Shown here: in pieces, positions 47,436 to 59,800 of the stretch
Numbering within the stretch: the first letter of the stretch is position 1
Layout of the letters: each line of letters starts with the position of its first letter
Assembly (NCBI RefSeq): GCF_036669915.1
Contig: NC_089318.1
Coordinates: 17,906,512-17,970,511 of the forward strand
Origin: Pocillopora verrucosa
Taxonomy: Eukaryota > Cnidaria > Anthozoa > Scleractinia > Pocilloporidae
DNA length: 64,000 nt
Direction of reading: 5' to 3'
Translations under genes and position numbers: made by a program
The notes under the pieces: model-generated
What the model was told of the DNA's origin: nothing
Seen by the model: only the letters and a program-made list of their open reading frames with translations
Databases searched by the model: none

Positions 47436-47746
47436 AGGCACCAAGGAACCTCGATGAACTGATGCCGATCTGTGTAAGGCAAATTAAGGTGACATGGGTA
47501 CATTTTTGGATTTATACTCACTCATAATGTTGCATAAGTTTTCACGGAAAAGAGGTCCCAAGTGGTAAAAAATAACGAATTGAACAAGCAGTTGGTAGGA
47601 ATTTTCATTTAGCTTCAGCTTCTGAACAAAATCCCCTCTTGGTGCCACTTTGTACTTAAGTGGGTCTAATAGGGCTATCAAAGTGCTTAATTTTTTTAGT
47701 TTTTTTAAGCCTTTAAAAATTTGTTTTTTTTTCTTAATATTTTGCA

Positions 47747-47752
47747 AATAAA
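47747..47752 (+). terminator. Poly(A) signal of Ly6 gene 3
   Basis: AATAAA, 312 nt after the stop codon. Confidence 0.6.
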
Positions 47753-48578
47753 GAAAAATTTATTCAACATGAAAGCCTTTATTTTCGGAGAGTGTAGTGA
47801 TCAAGGAGTTTCTAACTTGCACTAGTCAAACTTTATCAATGCACTCGTGATTGAATGTATGTAACTGTAAATTGCATGGTGTAGTATTTCGTTGACTGTC
47901 ACATCACTAGACCTAAATAATCACGATGGCCAATCAGCACAAGGTAAATATTGAAACGAGCCAATAAGAACCAAAAGTGGAAATATTATTCGTACTTAAT
48001 AAACAGGCCGAAAAACGTGATTGACCAAGTTACGTCAGGTTTAGTCTGAATGGTAGAGAAAGTGGCCCAAATTTCCTCCGTTCGACAATCCACAGACGTA
48101 GGTATTGCTCTGATAGGCTTTCAAAAGAAAGATCTGCAGAAGTGAAAACGGAAAATGTCTTTTACAGGTACCCTAAAAAGGCTGATACCTAACCCTTAGA
48201 AAAATTCAGAGAAAGTTGAAAAAAAATAATTAAAACATAGAATGTATGGAGACAAAAGAAATCCTGAAAAAATACACAGTTCCTTTCGATCAAAGGTTTA
48301 TTATTAATCAGCAGAGTGATCAACAAATGGTTACATGCGTAAATGGTAAAACTACAACGGCTTAAAAAACTCGCTCTCCACTCTTCCTTCAGAAGGGAGC
48401 TCAATACTGAAGGGCCCTTCTCCTTCCCTTAACTCTCTCACAGGCGAGATGGCTAGAAATTTTCTACACTATTCTAACTTTAACTTTCTCATTAATGCTA
48501 AGCCTTTAATTGTTTACCAAGTAAAGTCATTGCATTTTACTGTTGCAAGCTACAAAAGGAAAAATTCGACATCTTAGT
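47753..48578. other. Intergenic, convergent Ly6 gene 3 / TY gene 3' ends
   Basis: About 0.8 kb, AT-rich, no supported coding exon. The 3' UTR of the minus-strand TY gene presumably occupies its right part. Confidence 0.55.
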
Positions 48579-51500
48579 TCAAACATGATCCTGAGAGTCA
48601 GGCTTTGATGATAGCCCTGTCTCCAGCTCAGGCCCAGTCTTAGGAGGCAGATTCGTCACTGCCTCGGGCCCCGGCATGACGTACTGTTCCACCGGAGGCT
48701 TCTCCTCAACCTTGTCTTGCCAGTTCTCAGGGTCTTTTTTCTTCCTTCGGAGCTAGATCACATGAGAGATAAAATTCAGTCATTAAAAGGAACAAAAATT
48801 GACACTCCTTTTAAGATTAAAGCTGATAAAGTGCGGCGCAATCAACTGAAATAGATTATAGCTTCAGAAGAGCATCACTGGCCATAATTCTCCACCATCT
48901 GCTAGGCCGGGATAAACGAATCCCTGACACGAAGGAACTTGACACTCTTTTCAAGGATATGAAATTAGTGGAAGTAACGAAACGGTTCTGAGCCACCACA
49001 TGCAAACTTATGCGATTTGCAAATTTTTTACTTGGCTTTGCAGCTTTCAAAACAGGTCTGTTACCTATGTGTTTTTTTCCAATCAATTTCACCTTGAAGC
49101 AAGATACAACCATCAAAATCCGGCCCTTGGATACGCTCTTTTGTACTAAAAATCAAAACAGAGCTCGAATTTTCCTGGATTAGTACTAACCGCCTGGCCC
49201 GTGTTGTTCAAAGCTAGGTTAAGGTAACCCAGGTTAGTGTGAAATTAGATTTCAGGTCTGAAAACTTTAAAATAAAATTCAGTTTAAGTCTTTTTTTTTG
49301 CAATTTGATCATTGGATCTTCTAAAAACAATAGGGAAAATTTTCCCTTCAAAGGCTTTTAAAGAAACCTGGATTAAATTTTAACCCTAGGTTAACGCCAA
49401 TCGGCCTTCGAACAACTGAGTCCTGGTCAATACTTACACAGAGCTTCAAAACGAACAACACTGCTCCAAAAAGGATAATCCCACTAAAGGCCCCGATAGT
49501 AGCTGCGTCTATCATCGCCAGCAAACGTTTGGGTTCAGACTCTTTTCGGTCGTCATCACGCTGAACATGCAACAAAACCTGAAAGGCTCCATCCGAAGGG
49601 TATTCTTTGTCTTGCATCTTGACCACAAAATTCTTGGATCTAATCTGGTTTACAGAAAACAAAGTTGCAACGTTAGGACTTACAGGTAATCACCTATGAA
49701 AATCGCCATGTGCAAGCAGCTTGGTGATAAAGCCAATGACAGTTTCAAGTCATAGCCATGGTGAATCGCAACCAAAGTTGGCTCACGTTTCCAAAGAGAA
49801 AGTCGAAAAGTAAAGCAAACAGGATAGATAGTGGGGCATGAAACAAGGAAACGTAAATCACTGATCAATCTGAATCAGGTTGCAGCCACAGAATAAGCAA
49901 AGACAGACCAAGGAAAGTGATGGCCTGATGATTAAAACTGACTCACATGACTTTCCAACGTTGCCAAGATTTCATCCAGCGTAGCCGTAGACTCACTATC
50001 TTCGACGATCTCGAATGTCACTTTGATGCCTCCCCTTTCGAGCTGACCGCCCGAGCGAAAAAATTGACATTAGCATTCTGGTAACTCAGGCATATTCAAT
50101 AATGTCTTATTCTCTCTCGTAAGGTATCACTTCCCCATTTCAGCGCATTTCACCCCCAACGTCTAAACATCATTTTTCCCGACTTTCGGCATTAAATTTC
50201 GCATAATCTTTGCTAAGGGAAATTCTTGTGCATTCAAACAATACCGTTTGATTGATAACCATCTTCCCTTTTAGTACCTTTCTGCTTGAAAGTATATTAA
50301 TACCGTAGGAAAAATCTGTTTTGGTCAGGAAGTTAATGAATGACATAAATATTGAGATTTACTTTCTTTCGTTTTTATTGTGTTTTGTTCTGTTCTATTT
50401 ATTTGTTCTTTTTTTTAAATCGTTTGTTTGTTTGTTTGTTTTTATTTATTCTTATGCGCTACTGTAATAAAAGCCTTGGGATTGTCACTCTTCAGTTCAA
50501 TATCCCCAAAGAATTGGGCCCAGTTCTTCGAGAGGCGCGCGGTTAGTGATAACCTTGGATCGAGGTTTTAACTTGTCCTTGATTTCTCGTGAGATAAAGT
50601 GTATATTAGGGCTTACGTTTTGAAGGGTTTTACCTTGGTGTAATACAAAAATGAAGGGAAAAATATAAACTTTAAAACTGTCTGTACAGTTTCAAAACTA
50701 AATCAAGAATTGTTACTGATCCCCGGTTAGCTTAATCGTTCTTTGAACAACTCGGCCCAGGGAATTTGGTGACCCAGTGCCTTTCATACTGGCCAATTAA
50801 TGGAGGCTTAGACTACTAACTCCAAGTAAAACACTTCTGAATGGCAACATGTGTCGTTCTGTGATTGTGGGAAGACAACTGGGAATTCGTTCCGAATTCC
50901 ATTAAGTTTACGCTGAAGCTATCTATTGTTATTGTAGTTATTTCAGTTACCTTGATATTCCGAATTTGCTTCTTCCTGATCCTATTATTACACTTCTTGA
51001 CAATTTCGTCCTCTACGTACCTAGGGAAGGTCAGGAAAACAAGATGCAAATAAACATCTTGTATAGAATAGATCCTTTCTAGTTACGTTGAGGGCTAGAT
51101 GTAGATGATGATTGAAGTTTGACTTAAGTAGAGGGGGTGAGTTTCTGAAGAAACTGTGGTGCTGTCTCGGTGGGAGAGTATAACAGGGTCATTTATTATT
51201 ATCAACTGAGCTTATAACGTAAATAGGCAACCGCAAAGAGTTTCAAAGCTGACGTTTCGAGCGTTAGCCCTTCGTCAGAACGAATGGGTACCTACCACTT
51301 TTAATCAAAAGGGCTCCACCCATTTACTCTACAAGCCCTGACGATTAAAAAAAATTCTCACGCAAGTGTGGAGAGTTGTCTGAGATTGCATTTGCTTTGA
51401 TTTGGTATACTTGTTTTTAAATGCCCGCACCTGATAAAACGTTCTTTGTTCGCAGCGACTTCATCATAGTCTCCCGCCAGCCTTAAAGTCACTCTTGCCA

Positions 51501-54500
51501 CCCTGTGAAGAATACAAACATGCACAAGTGTTAAAGGACCTCCCTATCAAATTCCATGATCAAGCTGTCAATTCAAACCTGTTGTGAAATCCTTGGTTTA
51601 CATTATTCGTGATAATGGCCTTTCTAAGTCGTAGAGTCCTGACAGCCTACGGAATCTCTGAAGGATTCTTTATCAAGAGTGATAAATTTGGAAACCGCAA
51701 TGAAATAATGCACGCTATCAAAACCTGTATTTTGCTCACAGCCCTACAGTAAGGGAATAACGTTGTTTACCCAATCAAATTCCGCCCTCATGAAGTCCAC
51801 CCTTACAAAATTTTTCGTGATAAAACATACTGTGTGGGTCTACAGCATCGACATTTTTACGGGGTTATTTCTTGGGCTTGTTTACAAAAATCTACCAACG
51901 TTTTTGGAGGTTTGCTTTCTGTGGTTACCCTGTGAACGCAGACATATTTACGCCAGATAGTCATGTAAAATGAAGGAGAAACTTAACTACCAAAGAATAT
52001 CGCTCTCCTCTTTCCATCCCGACACGAGAAATATCTGTATCAAGATTGTAATATTTACCTCAATTCATTCTGCCCCTTCTTTCCTTCTCCACGTTTGACT
52101 TAACAACATGATAAAAAAACCGTTAGAATTCAAGCGGAAATGCATTTCATTTCAGTTCAAACATACAGAGCTAAGATAGCAAGTCTTTTTCAATCTTTTA
52201 AATGTCTCCACTCTCCAGAGACCAGCATATACCCTGAAGTCTTGAAAGTGATCACTCTTAAGTGTCTACAGATAAAAAATTAAGCTTAATCAAGAGAATT
52301 TACTCAGTTTGTATTCTCTTGGCTTAATGTATCATGTAATATGTCATATTTTTGAGTAGGATTTTTGGGAATAAATTAGCCGATAAACCGCCAACATTAT
52401 AAACAGTTTTTGGTACCATGTGACTAAAACGTCATAACTTGAATCACAAATTTCCAAGACAGTTCGAACCTTGAGATTGCACTAGACTCAACAAATGCTA
52501 CCTCTATCAGAATTAAATGCCGGAATAAGATTTACCACTTTCTCTATCAAAGACAGATAGCGGTGTTCTAACAAACATGAACAATTAGCCCTCCTTTATA
52601 CTCTGTTGGCGACCCAAGAACTGTGATATCTGTCCATTCATTATCTGGTAATGATCTAGACTTACCACCTTTCTTTTCATCGCTTTTGAACTTGATAACA
52701 GCTGCTGTACAGTTTCTCTTTCCTCTTTCCACCTTTTCGCGCGTGTTAAGTATTTCTCGACCATTTCCGTCCACACACCAACATACACCAGCCGTGGTGT
52801 TACACTGTTCTGTTATGAACGCTCCATCCTTTGAATCACACACAGGGATGAACACACCAAGGTCTTCCTCCCTGCAGGAGACAATCGGTCATTCAATCAA
52901 ACTCAGTTAGTGGCCATAGTTAGTTATGGCACTGCTACTGATTCTACATGTCTGTTGCGTGTTTTGTGATAGATTCGATGACCTAGTGATAAATGCTAAG
53001 TTCTATAGTTAGCAAACTACACTGGAGATAGAGAGTTTCAGGTTCGATGCCTGGCAGGATCACTATATTGCATTCTCATACAACATCTTTTACTCTCATT
53101 TATAGATGGGACACCACCAAAAGGTCAATGAGACTTGAGGAATTGCCAAGGATTTTCCTTGCGATGGACTTAAGGTGTATCCTTTAATTTCTAAGAGAAA
53201 ACTGGGATGAGCTCTGAAAGTATCAGCCTTCTGGGCTATAAAGACTAAAGCTCATCATTTTCTAGTTGAATTAAGTACTGGACTTCAATTTGCATTTGAG
53301 ATAGAAGACATCGAAGGCAGCGCAGTAACGATAGAGACTCATCAATCAAATCGTTGGAAGATTTCAGTAGAGTCCTGGAGATTTACCTTCCATTGTTTTC
53401 GTTGTTATTGCTTGTACGTCTTTCCTGTCCAGATTGATCTCCTTTGCGAAATCCATTGATGGATCCTTTCCCTCTTCTTCGGGTTCTGAATCTTCTACTT
53501 CCACTAGATCCACTTGAACCACTGAATCCACATGGACCACGTGAACCACGTGATCCACTTGATCCCAAGGCGCCATTTCGAAATCCATTCTGTATACCTG
53601 GGTTGCCAACATTAATGCCTGTTTGGCTACCACCATTTTCATCCTGTCCTCCTACGCTACCTGGACCGTAGTCTTCAACTTGAGATCCTGGAATGACCAC
53701 TGGCAGAGTACCAAAGACTCCGAAAAACTTCTTCTTGTACACTTCTGAGGCCGAATGTCGCTGAATTTGGCACTGAGTTCCTACGAACATACGTGTACAA
53801 ATACCTCACTCAGGAATTATTATAATATTCTGTTTTGAGTACCGTCAGGGACATCAGTCAATTTTGATGATCGTAAATTTGATAACGGTCGAATTCCAGT
53901 TCAATTTCGTCTAAAAGAAAAAATTTTAAGAAGCATTTTGGTCTGCAATTGCAGAAAAGGCAGAATATAAAGCCCAAGAAAACTCAAGCTTCGAAAAGTT
54001 TGGAACATTTCCGATGATGGTCGAGTGGTACCATCAACTGAGCCATTAAGCCACTCGCTCGATTGGCAATGTCTAAAGTAAATATGTCAAGAATATAAAG
54101 CCCAAGAAAACTCAAGCTTCGAAAAGTTTGGAACTTTTCCGATGATGGTCGAGTGGTACCATCAACTGAGCCATTAAGCCACTCGCTCGATTGGCAATGT
54201 CTAAAGTAAATATGTCAAGAATATAAAGCCCAAGAAAACTCAAGCTTCGAAAAGTTTGGAACTTTTCCGATGATGGTCGAGTGGTACCATCAACTGAGCC
54301 ATTAAGCCACTCGCTCGATTGGCAATGTCTAAAGTAAATATGTCAAGAATATAAAGCCCAAGAAAACTCAAGCTTCGAAAAGTTTGGAACTTTTCCGATG
54401 ATGGTCGAGTGGTACCATCAACTGAGCCATTAAGCCACTCGCTCGATTGGCAATGTCTAAAGTAAATATGTCACACCATCTGAAAAGATGGCTGGAATTA

Positions 54501-56355
54501 TCATCATTATGATGAGGACTGTAAAGTCATGGAGAATCGTGATATGCATCAAAATAATTTGAAGTATTAAAGACCTTTCTTTACCATTACTGCAGTCTAC
54601 TTTTCGATTTTGTTTATCAAAATATTCAGCGACGCATCCTCCACAATAATTCATTCGACAATAAGCTGTGGGATGATTGAAACAGCCTGGGGATGAGAGG
54701 CATTTGTCATAGATGCACAGTTTGAAAGGCTTGTCCTTAGGGCACACTGCAATTAAACAAAGAAAATTTTCGTCTCTCTTATTAGATCGATGTAATTATA
54801 ATTGTAATAATTTTTTGGGGGCTTCAAGTATGAGGGTGGGGTTCCTCACTTCGTTTGTTACATGTATGTATTTGGGATATTTAGATAGGCTGCTCCAATT
54901 CAGCTCAATGCTGGTTTAAATGGCGGACTAAATTAAACAATAACGAGGCCAGATCACAACACCGGGAGCCATGTTCCCTACTCTTTACGGGAAGTATGTG
55001 GGTTCTTTTTTAACGTCCCTTGCTAACTAGTACGGAGAAGAGACAAGAGACGGGGGCCTACATTCCGAGAAGACCAGAATGTCTAATCATTTGTCGATTT
55101 CAAAGCAATGGCAGCAAATTCTTCCCAGTTATTTTATGACCCTGAGTAATAGTCCAGTCTGGGGTTTGAACCTTTTTGCTGTCATTTTAGCTTCTTCTTT
55201 CTTTCATTTGCGAAGGAAACTGAAAATGATAAAAATTAAAAGATACACCACCGTGCCTGTTTCTTACCTGGTTCGTTCGGAGGAACACACCTCCTCCCAC
55301 ATCCCATCATGCAGCATTTGTGTTCCCCTTCACAGTCCGCGTCAGTCGCACATTGGGATTTACACCTGTAGGCGGCGGACGTTGGCATAACAGGGCACAT
55401 ACCTGGTTTGTCTATAACAGAAAAGGCTGGCTTTGAATCGATCCAATTTAGCCGCTTACAAACTCGATCAAAAAGAAATTACTCTTTGGGTAAAAAAATT
55501 ACGACAAATGTCAGCCGGGGGTTCTGTTCTCACACCAAATTTATATCACCAAAATTATAATATGTTTGGATTGAAAAAGGGAAATCATATTCAACCAACG
55601 GATGATAAGGAACGATAATTGATTTCCGCAAGTAATTGAATGAGGGGAATTCCAGTAATTCAAGTCAGTGACAAACGAATTTGAGAGCTTTTATTTCATG
55701 AGAAAATGTGGAAACAGTGAGGGAACATCCAGACTTTGGCATAGAATAGTCGATTCTACTCGGAGTGTTTTTTCGTTTTAGACGAAAACTGTGAATTCTA
55801 GCTAAAAAGATGTTATTTCATCCTTTGTCTATGTAGTTTTCAATCGAAAAAATTGGTCTCTGTACTATCCCAGCAGCTCAAAAGCAGACTCAGCCCTACC
55901 TAACGATCGTAAATTATCTCATTCTTACCAGCTGCAGTCCTGGAACAGTTGAGTTTTTCATATCGCTTTAATTGCTTTTTTCCCCTTGGCCCCCCATTTT
56001 CGTCAACGCACCAACAGAATTTTTTAGACCATGCACACTGTTTGCTGTCATAACTTCCGTCTGCAGCACAATTCGGAACAGTTGTATACACCGCGTGCTG
56101 GCGAGTTATCCGCGCAAGTTTGCGGCAGGTTCTTGCCCGTTGCGACCACTGCCTAATATTTTGCCAGCTTTCATTCCTTTGCTGCCTCCTTTGGGTCGCA
56201 TTTTGTGCTCTAAGTCTTAAAGTCTTTGCGGTCCTTTCGTACCTCTTAGACATCACACGGAGATGTTTTTTGAGGTCTCTGTTGCTGAGCTGGGCTGTTT
56301 GACAAGGTGACAAGACTAGAACGATACAGCAGTACAACATCACTCTAAATAGCAT
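48579..56355 (-). CDS. Thyroglobulin type-1/WAP transmembrane protein, EpCAM-like
   Basis: Nine exons: 56355-55929, 55411-55268, 54746-54585, 53780-53387, 52871-52602, 51502-51431, 50034-49947, 49644-49438 and 48752-48579. They total 1,938 nt (645 aa), all phases consistent. Order: signal peptide (MLFRVMLYCCIVLVLSPC); basic helical stretch (about 25-78); complete TY domain with CWCVDENG (about 79-137); WAP four-disulfide core (about 144-190, CKSQCATDADC, HKCCMMGCGRRC); 54-residue Cys-rich module (about 191-244, CRMNYCGGC); second TY domain opened by a Gly/Ser/Arg-rich insert (about 248-425, CWCVDGNGREI); juxtamembrane region that may be SEA-like; TM (about 566-588); and a cytoplasmic tail starting LRRKKKDPENW. 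TY, juxtamembrane domain, TM and short tail resemble EpCAM/Trop-2. It is likely a cell-surface adhesion or protease-regulating protein. The 51.4-kb and 50.0-kb exon joins are the least certain. Confidence 0.78.
51134..51290. repeat. Dispersed repeat related to 11593-11894
   Basis: GGGTGAGTTTCTGAAGAAAC, TGTGGTGCTGTCTCGG and GCTGACGTTTCGAGCGTTAG match the palindromic repeat in cyclin K intron 6. TY-gene intron. Confidence 0.75.
52975..53185 (+). mobile_element. Degenerate tRNA-derived SINE
   Basis: A GACCTAGTGATAAATGC A-box-like segment and a TTTCAGGTTCGATGCCTGG B box (GGTTCGATGCC), with the tail CCTTGCGATGGACTTAAGG that I recall from coral SINEs. Intron of the TY/WAP gene. Confidence 0.6.
53962..54473. 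repeat. Tandem array, four exact 128-bp units
   Basis: Units start at 53962, 54090, 54218 and 54346 (AGAATATAAAGCCCAAG) and the array ends ATATGTCA at 54473. The units are practically identical: the only difference I see is GAACATTTCC in unit 1 against GAACTTTTCC in the rest. Each unit contains an inverted repeat CGAGTGG...CCACTCG. It lies in the intron between the Cys-rich module and the split TY domain. Confidence 0.97.
54876..55175. repeat. GCTGGTTTAAATG repeat, copy 2
   Basis: Same ordered blocks as 32738-33030 (GCTGGTTTAAATG, AGATCACAACACCGGGAGCC, TTCCCTACTCTTTACGGG, TAACTAGTACGGAGAAGAG). Intron of the TY/WAP gene. Confidence 0.75.
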
Positions 56356-56815
56356 GATCGGGCTAAGTTTTAATTCTTCTGCGTACTCGATCGCAGGTAT
56401 ACCTACATATTTCGTTCACTCGTAAAACGAAAACCTGTAGAACGCGCTACAGTTCGGTTAAATCTATTCCACCGACGAAGCGCCTACATTCTTAAAACTT
56501 TTCTTCGAAATTCTGTTTTGTTAAGCTGAATATATGCACTTTATAAATTTCGTTAACCTTTCTCATACTCTCGGGGGAGATGGGTTAGCACTCTAGTATA
56601 TGAGAGGCAGGTATGTTCGTTAGATCTTGAACTGGCTCAGTATATTTAAACAACCGCCAGGAAACCTGGTTTGAGGAAATCAAGTCGAGGCTGGCGAAGA
56701 GACGAACTTGAGCACGTTTCGCGATAGACCTGGTACTTGTTACTTGGCCTGCGTCCAAAGATAACGAGCCTTAGTTAAAAAGCCAATCTGTCAAAATGAC
56801 ATAACGACGGTGGCT
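56356..56815. other. Short gap between the two TY genes
   Basis: 460 bp with no coding exon seen on the minus strand. It would contain the 5' UTR and promoter of the EpCAM-like gene and the 3' UTR of the lectin-TY gene if these are separate genes. If they are one gene, it is an intron. Confidence 0.5.
56540..56545 (-). promoter_or_regulatory. TATA-like box upstream of the TY/WAP gene
   Basis: TATAAA on the minus strand in the context AATTTATAAAGTGC, about 185 bp before the start codon at 56355. It would place transcription start near 56512. It supports, but does not prove, an independent promoter here. Confidence 0.35.
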
Positions 56816-59800
56816 TTAGGAATTTCCTTCTAAACTCAAAGACAGAGTGATTTTGTTTCTCTCACCTTGGCCCCCTGCGCTACAGTTTGAGGGGGCTCCT
56901 TTTTGTCTCGTACCATTCCTCTCTCTTCCTTCTTTATCAACACACCAACATATCTTGACCTCGTGATAGCACTGAATTTCAGCAAAGCTTCCGTCTTCTT
57001 TGCATCTCGGAACGTGGCCACGAAAACTTTGGTGGCGCATCTCTTTACGCTGATACTCGCACTTTGTTAAGGCTGTGAAAAAAACCAATATTCTAACAAG
57101 GATGATATATAGCACAACAGCTTTTGGTAATTTCAGTGTTAACCAGAAATTGAAATCTTCAGACCTCTTCTTGCGCATGAGCAAATCGTAACATTGTAGA
57201 TAAACCTAATTTCTGGGTATTCATACATCAACTAATTGAAAGCTGGGCGAATTTTTTCGTAAATTTCCCAATAAAGAGCTGGATAACACCTCAAGCTCCT
57301 CACTGAAGATTATTAAGAATTAAATCACTTTTCATTCTTACCTCGAGGAGTCTGCACTTTGTTTCCTTCCACGTCGTAACACTCGGGTCTGCAAGTACCA
57401 CATGGGTTTACCCTGCACCTTACATTCCTCCGATTGTCACACCTCACATCCTCGCACAGTCTCTGGTTGCAATTCGACAGCAGTGGTTGATTCTGCGGGC
57501 AAACTGAAAAATAACATGAGTAAATAAATGAATAAAAAGTAGGTAAATACCACAAAGATATAAATTAAAAAGATATACCATAGTAATAAAATCTTCGGAT
57601 AGGTTTTTTCCCTCAGACATGAAAGCAAAGGAAAAAGCATTCCATCATTAATATGCTCAAATTCTTTGATAAATATTTTTGCAGATACCGCTTTTCATTT
57701 TCAGACCTCTCTTGTTTGATTAACAGATTTTCGCTGAGGTGAGCCGGGTACTTTCCCTCTTATATTCCCTCTCCGTAATGTAAGTAACAGAAGCTATAAA
57801 GGGTGAAATTTCTTTATAAATTTTGGCCTAAACTAACCCCTTGATATGCACGTTTGTGTTATAAATAGAATAGGAAAGATAGTAAGTTTTGAGCCCGGTA
57901 AAGAAATAAAGAAATTTTTTTTTCGTCTTGTCACGAGCGTGGGACCAAAAAAAAAATTCCAATTCCCCGTGAGGACATGACGCTATCGACATAGTTGATC
58001 CTAGCAGTATGTAAGAAGCGTGTCATATGGACTTCGATTTCGTAATAGACCTCGCTCACCATAGAGTCTCTGTGGCTCAGTGGTAAAGCATTGCAGCGCG
58101 GAATCCAAAGGTCTGAAGTTCGATTCCACATAGGGACTCAGAATTTTTTCCTTGTCCCACGTTAGTAACAAGACGACAAACGTCTTCCTACAAGTTTGCG
58201 TTATGTTAAAGTTGTAAACTGGTCTTACCTGAAGAAAAATTAAATTTGAATTCGTTGTACAAGTCAGGTTGTTTGATCCAGTTATACCGCGGGCGGTGAT
58301 CTTTTCCGCTCTTGTGCTCAAACAGCTTGAACAGGAAACCGTTGATCTGAGCCATCTCATCGTCAAGAATATTATGAACGTCTTCGTCATATCCAGTGGG
58401 GTAGTTCTCATCGTCATCGTTATCACTCAAGCCATCATCAACATCATTAACGTAGTCATCATATGCGTTACTATCATCATCACCACTGACATCATCTGTT
58501 TCTTCGTCATAAGTCTCAGGGCAAAGCTTGTCAAGGTGATCCGAATACGTTGGATGGTCTGGTCTCTCAGGATTTTCAACCGAATCATTTACTCCTTTAT
58601 ACCAAATGTAGAGAAAATAAGATATTGCACTGGTTCGTATACATGTTGGGTGAGCTATTATAAGCTCCCAGATTTATGTCTAAAATTCGATACAATGAAG
58701 TCACATGATAGGGCTTGTTAGTTACCAAATTCAAAATCATCCATGTTAACATAAGATTAAATTCTCGATTTTTCACCCAACATTTTATTTTTAGAAGTCT
58801 TTTCCATAATTTTGGCTGCTTTAAAAAGGATTTAAAAGCATTAAAATGGGAGACGAATAATTAGAGCACATTTCGATTGGGCGTCGTAAAATCAAAACCA
58901 AAGTAATCACGACGATCAATCGAAAATTAATAATTAATAGTCTCATATTTTGGTGTTTTTAAACCCGACACTTAAGAAAAGAAAATACCTTTAAGATCCA
59001 ATGAAAATCAAAATGAAAATGACCAAACTTCCTAAAGCGCGGGAAAACGCGGGTGACCAAGGCATGATTGATTTTAGTTTTCCATTTTGACTGTTGAGAG
59101 AGTAGCGCGAGTTTTCTGGACCAATCAGGGAGCGAGGTTTCTGGACCAATCAGCGAGGTAAAGCGAAACCAAAGCAACGCAGGATTATTTTCGACACTCA
59201 ATTTTGAAACTACTCAAATGATGGAGGAAGATACTGATTAGATGAGAATTTCAATGGAAAAAGTCATCAAACCTTTCAACAGGCGAAAACGGTATCGAGC
59301 CAACTTAAGACAAGACTTATAAAATCCTTACCTTGTTCACAAGTGTATTTCACCCGTAAGAATGCCACCTCTCTTGTGCAAGCTTTCCCTATGAGGCTTC
59401 CACTTAGTTTTATCCAGCAATCCTTTCTCCCTTGGCAACGGCTGCGTAATTCTTCGATCATCTTCGTCACGTTACAAAGACGATTACGTGCCACTGTGTT
59501 GTTGCCATGGTTTTCTCTATGACGACTGCACTTATGGTTGGGGGCTTGGACGTGATTTGCTTTGATGTCCATAAAGTAAAGAATGGTTCCTCGCCTGCAT
59601 CGCAACATTCTAGAGCCATGAGTGCACACCAAGGCTAACCTGAAATCTAAATAAATCCAGTTTTAACATTTTGTCCACTTGCTTTCGTGCTGACAAGGAG
59701 AATTTGTTCAACAATCAAGAGCTTCTTTAGTTGGTGATCATTTCCTTTATTCTCATAACCTTAATGTTTGATTCAGGGAAGGTGTTGTAAGGAGAAATTA

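Noticed and set aside
53962..54473. CRISPR-like array
   Set aside because: Units are 128 bp and identical throughout with no unique spacers, in an intron of a eukaryotic gene. It is a tandem duplication.
58065..58141. Possible functional tRNA gene on the plus strand
   Set aside because: A and B boxes and a paired acceptor-like stem are present, but the anticodon arm does not form a five-pair stem and the core sits inside a larger inverted-repeat element. Called tRNA-derived SINE.
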